A DNA stretch of 9,417 nt from Xanthobacteraceae bacterium. Its GTDB lineage: Bacteria > Pseudomonadota > Alphaproteobacteria > Rhizobiales > Xanthobacteraceae. The stretch lies in the NCBI GenBank assembly GCA_030044035.1, contig JASHWN010000195.1, forward strand, positions 1 through 9,417, written 5' to 3'. The notes below the pieces were generated by a model. That model worked only from the letters and a program-made list of their open reading frames with translations. It was not told the DNA's origin and searched no databases. How positions within the stretch are numbered: the first letter of the stretch is position 1; each line of letters begins with the position of its first letter. The position numbers and the translations under genes are program-made. This document shows positions 7,668 to 9,417 of this stretch, one piece after another.

Positions 7668-8120
7668 ATGACCGAGGTCCTGTTCTATCAACTCAAGGGA
7701 CAGCGGCTGGAACAGGTGCTGCCGGCGCTCTTGCAAAAGTCGCTGGAGCGCGGCTGGCGGGTCGTCGTCCAGGCCGCTTCGGAGGAGCGCATCGAGGCTC
7801 TCGATGCGCATCTATGGACCTGGCGCGACGACGCGTTTCTGCCGCATGGCACCTGGCGCGAGCCGGATGCGCCTGAGCAGCCGGTTCTGCTCACGCCAAA
7901 CGGCGAAAATCCCAATCAGGCCGCCGTCCGCTTCCTGGTCGAAGGCGCTGAATGGCCCGCCGATGCGGCGGCCTACCAGCGTCTGGTCCTGCTCTTCGAC
8001 GGCGACGATCCGGATGCGCTCACGGCAGCACGGGAACGCTGGGTTAAGGTCAAAAATGATGGATTTGAGGTCACCTATTGGCAGGCCGACGAAAATGGCC
8101 GCTGGCAGCGCCAGGCATAA
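7668..8120 (+). CDS. holC: DNA polymerase III subunit chi (HolC)
   Basis: Chi is the small clamp-loader accessory subunit that contacts single-stranded DNA-binding protein and, in E. coli, pairs with psi (HolD). The 150-residue product fits the family. It starts MTEVLFYQL, has VVVQAASEERIEALDAHLWTW with the conserved LW at 49-50, FLPHG at 57-61, a central PVLLTP strand at 72-77, and VLLFDG at 107-112. It follows pepA by 15 bp, the same pairing as in enterobacteria, and probably shares its mRNA. There is no clear Shine-Dalgarno site before ATG 7668, so translation may be coupled to pepA. Alphaproteobacteria generally lack a recognisable HolD, so its partner here is uncertain. Confidence 0.93.
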   Translation: MTEVLFYQLKGQRLEQVLPALLQKSLERGWRVVVQAASEERIEALDAHLWTWRDDAFLPHGTWREPDAPEQPVLLTPNGENPNQAAVRFLVEGAEWPADAAAYQRLVLLFDGDDPDALTAARERWVKVKNDGFEVTYWQADENGRWQRQA

Positions 8121-8134
8121 CAGATTTGCATTTG

Positions 8135-8164
8135 AGTCTTATGGCAAACTCTTGCCATAAGACT
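8135..8164 (+). terminator. 13-bp perfect hairpin after holC, likely terminator
   Basis: AGTCTTATGGCAA at 8135-8147 is exactly complementary to TTGCCATAAGACT at 8152-8164, with a 4-nt loop ACTC. It begins 14 bp after the holC stop and runs into a T-rich tail (TTGATTTATT) at 8164-8173, consistent with intrinsic termination of pepA-holC. The stem is AT-richer than typical terminators and the T-run is broken. Its right arm also contains TTGCCA (8152-8157), 19 bp before TATAAT (8177-8182), so it could instead or also be an operator over a promoter. Confidence 0.6.
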
Positions 8165-8182
8165 TTGATTTATTAGTATAAT
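8152..8182 (+). promoter_or_regulatory. Candidate distal promoter for the basic protein gene
   Basis: TTGCCA at 8152-8157 and a perfect TATAAT at 8177-8182 are 19 bp apart, longer than ideal. The -35-like box lies in the right arm of the holC hairpin. A transcript would start near 8189 and have a leader of about 90 nt. Low confidence because AT-rich DNA yields TATAAT by chance. Confidence 0.3.
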
Positions 8183-8190
8183 TTACCTTA

Positions 8191-8203
8191 TGTCATTTTG
8201 ACA
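8191..8203. repeat. Small inverted repeat TGTCA-TTT-TGACA
   Basis: Two perfect 5-bp arms separated by 3 bp. The right arm lies inside a perfect TTGACA hexamer (8198-8203). No -10 box sits at normal distance downstream, so the hexamer may be a regulator half-site rather than a -35 element. Confidence 0.35.
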
Positions 8204-8206
8204 AAA

Positions 8207-8222
8207 CGTTTGCTCGCAAACG
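8207..8222. repeat. Inverted repeat CGTTTGC-TC-GCAAACG
   Basis: Two perfect 7-bp arms with a 2-bp centre, starting 4 bp after the preceding inverted repeat. The form suits a compact dimeric operator; a hairpin with a 2-nt loop would be strained. It lies 20-36 bp upstream of the proposed -35 box of the adjacent gene. Confidence 0.4.
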
Positions 8223-8242
8223 CATTTTCGCCGCATTATATT

Positions 8243-8272
8243 TTGCTCGGTCAACAGTTTGAGTGCTATAGT
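8243..8272 (+). promoter_or_regulatory. Candidate extended -10 promoter giving a leaderless mRNA
   Basis: TTGCTC at 8243-8248 and TATAGT at 8267-8272 are 18 bp apart, and TG at 8264-8265 forms an extended -10 element. Counting the hexamer as -12 to -7 places +1 at 8279, the A of the ATG of the next gene. No ribosome binding site precedes that ATG, which agrees with leaderless translation. Confidence 0.45.
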
Positions 8273-8278
8273 TTCGTC

Positions 8279-8698
8279 ATGAACAAACATTCAGCGACAA
8301 AAAAGCGGCCGGCAAAGCCCAGCCGCAACAGGGGAGTGCGTAAAGCTGCCGTACGCAAGGCGTCAGCGCGTAAGCCGGCACGGAGCCACGCGGCACGCAA
8401 GCCCGCGCCGTCGAACGGCCGGCCGATTGCCGCACTGGGCATCGCTCAAATCGGAGTGAACCAGGGCAGCGTCACGCCGGCGCCGGTTTCCGCCTCGGGC
8501 TTGCAGACGCACAAGTTCCGCGTCGGCCAGACGGTGTTCTACACGTCGAGCCCGATCAGCCGGCCCGGAGCCAGCGGCAGCTACAAGGTGGTCCGATTGC
8601 TGCCGTCCGACGGCGACGACTACCAGTACCGGATCAAAAACCCCGGCGAGGCTTTCGAGCGCGTGGCCAAGGAAAGCCAGCTCGAGCTCGAAATCTGA
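8279..8698 (+). CDS. Small very basic protein with H1-like tail and compact C-terminal domain (unknown function)
   Basis: 139-residue protein of unknown function. Residues 1-48 contain 17 lysines or arginines and are rich in alanine and proline, with RK pairs at 21-22, 26-27, 31-32 and 40-41. This low-complexity tail resembles histone H1-like bacterial proteins. Residues 49-77 look like a flexible linker. Residues 78-133 (HKFRVGQTVFYTSS, then YKVVRLLP, YQYRIKN and FERVAKESQLE) form a mixed beta segment like small conserved hypothetical proteins I associate with Hyphomicrobiales. The start is ATG 8279; an in-frame TTG at 8198 would add 27 residues translated from the AT-rich control island and is unlikely. 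No Shine-Dalgarno is present. Nucleic-acid binding is an inference from charge only; the tail could also be low-complexity drift. Gene is likely real, role unknown. Confidence 0.78.
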   Translation: MNKHSATKKRPAKPSRNRGVRKAAVRKASARKPARSHAARKPAPSNGRPIAALGIAQIGVNQGSVTPAPVSASGLQTHKFRVGQTVFYTSSPISRPGASGSYKVVRLLPSDGDDYQYRIKNPGEAFERVAKESQLELEI

Positions 8699-8887
8699 TT
8701 ACGCTTCGTTGCCGACGCGCTCGGATCGTGGCAGCACGATGTGTGCGCTGCTGACTATTTGCCGTAAAATGCCGGCAGTTGCACTTGGTGTTCGGCTCTG
8801 GTCTCGGCGCGCCGGCTGCGCCATACTTTCGCCTGCGTTGCCTCTGCTCTCAGGCCCTCTCGCGTTCGTCAGTCATGGGTGCGTTGA

Positions 8888-9417
8888 ATGCCACGGATCG
8901 ATCTCGCGATCTTGGCTTGGGTGACGCCGCTGTGGATCGCGGCCGGCGCGGCGGCGGCGCTTGCGATCGTGGTGAGCGCACTGGCATTCGGCCGGGAGCG
9001 CAAGGGCGCGCCGGCTGCATTCGGGCGCATCCTTCTCATCGCCGTCACCGCCGGCCTGTGCGGCGTGCTGGCCTGGATGCTGTTGACCGATGGGGCAGCG
9101 CGCGATCGCGCCGCCGAACGCCGCGCGCTCCAAGCGCGCGCCGCGCAGTTGAGCGCCCAAGCGCTCCGCCCGGGATCGCCGCTCGCCTGTCTCGATGCTG
9201 CGATCGGCGACACCATCGAGACCGCATGCACCAAAACGCTGTTCGCCACGCCGAATTACGTTGCTGGCGCAATCTCCTATGTGGCCGCCCAGTTTGCCTT
9301 GCTTTCGGACATGACCGCGTACGCCGACCACGGCGGCAAGGATATCGACGCTACGCTGCAGCCGCTCCGCCGCGCCCTCGAAGCCGACCCATTCGGCATC
9401 CTGGCTCACGTTCTGTC
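8888..9417 (+). CDS. Two-helix membrane protein of unknown function, N-terminal part (cut by window edge)
   Basis: An open frame runs from ATG 8888 through the window end, giving 176 visible residues. An in-frame TGA lies immediately before the ATG, fixing this as the first possible ATG. Two hydrophobic helices at about 14-34 and 47-67 form a probable membrane hairpin. A charged helix follows at about 69-96 (DGAARDRAAERRALQARAAQ), then a helical domain with cysteines C101 and C114 (SPLACLDA and ETACTKTLF) that could form a disulfide if periplasmic. It resembles conserved hypothetical proteins of Bradyrhizobium-like bacteria from memory, but I know no function. The overlapping minus-strand frames at 8869-9409 are arginine- and alanine-rich shadows. 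Codon use here is GC-rich like the rest of the window. Confidence 0.75.
   Translation, partial: MPRIDLAILAWVTPLWIAAGAAAALAIVVSALAFGRERKGAPAAFGRILLIAVTAGLCGVLAWMLLTDGAARDRAAERRALQARAAQLSAQALRPGSPLACLDAAIGDTIETACTKTLFATPNYVAGAISYVAAQFALLSDMTAYADHGGKDIDATLQPLRRALEADPFGILAHVL

Larger units (their letters stand above)
8121..8278. promoter_or_regulatory. AT-rich control island between holC and the basic protein gene
   Basis: Hand count gives 57 G+C in 158 bases, about 36% (32% in the first 100), against clearly GC-rich flanks. It contains three inverted repeats (8135-8164, 8191-8203, 8207-8222), a perfect TATAAT at 8177-8182 and a perfect TTGACA at 8198-8203. An extended -10 box TGCTATAGT lies at 8264-8272. 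No tRNA-like or protein-coding signal was seen inside. Confidence 0.7.

Noticed and set aside
6363..7811. 482-codon open frame on the minus strand opposite pepA
   Set aside because: It mirrors pepA, an unmistakable M17 peptidase. Its sequence is rich in R, H, D and A with no domain pattern, as expected for the antisense of GC-rich codons.
8709..8924. 71-codon plus-strand frame after the basic protein gene
   Set aside because: Cysteine- and serine-rich with no ribosome binding site, and it overlaps the start of the membrane protein in another frame. The 8699-8887 spacer shows nothing I can support.
8869..9409. Minus-strand frames at the right end
   Set aside because: The plus-strand frame from 8888 has a coherent membrane hairpin and soluble domain, while the minus frames are A/R-rich without structure.
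1..9417. Possible hidden defence, phage or mobile system
   Set aside because: All convincing genes are housekeeping or small hypothetical. There are no transposase, integrase, toxin-antitoxin pairs, direct-repeat arrays or att-like flanking repeats.

Overview
The window looks like chromosomal housekeeping DNA from a high-GC alphaproteobacterium, most likely Hyphomicrobiales (Bradyrhizobium / Rhodopseudomonas / Xanthobacteraceae-like). That placement rests on protein character and on the gene order lptF-lptG-(lptD)-surA-pdxA-rsmA diverging from pepA-holC. No rRNA, tRNA, CRISPR array, transposase, phage gene or defence system is visible.

Minus-strand block (1-5895): read in its own direction, lptF and lptG (inner-membrane permeases of the LPS exporter) come first. 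They are followed by a SurA-type periplasmic chaperone, pdxA (vitamin B6 synthesis), rsmA/ksgA (16S rRNA dimethyltransferase) and the N-terminal half of a zinc-dependent alcohol dehydrogenase cut by the window edge. Spacing is tight: lptG's ribosome binding site overlaps lptF's stop, and rsmA starts with a GTG overlapping pdxA's TGA. This suggests one transcription unit, possibly with a second promoter before surA. The striking point is that lptD, the outer-membrane LPS translocon that normally sits between lptG and surA in these bacteria, is absent. Only 189 bp separate the two genes.

Divergent control region (5896-6158): a 263-bp spacer between lptF and pepA. It has good Shine-Dalgarno sites at both ends, a 12-bp palindrome, and a 9-12-9 inverted repeat overlapping a candidate pepA promoter.

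Plus-strand block (6159-8120): pepA (leucyl aminopeptidase, complete active site) and holC (DNA polymerase III chi), a pairing also found in enterobacteria. It ends at a 13-bp perfect hairpin that may be a terminator.

Right-hand region (8121-9417): an AT-rich island (about 36% GC by hand count) carries nested inverted repeats and promoter-like boxes. It precedes a small, very basic protein with a histone-H1-like tail joined to a compact C-terminal domain. An extended -10 box places its predicted transcription start on the A of its ATG, suggesting a leaderless mRNA. After a 189-bp spacer a two-helix membrane protein of unknown function begins and runs off the window.

I found no clear new multigene system. 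The points most worth checking are the missing lptD, the control island with its possibly leaderless basic protein, and the inverted repeat in front of pepA.
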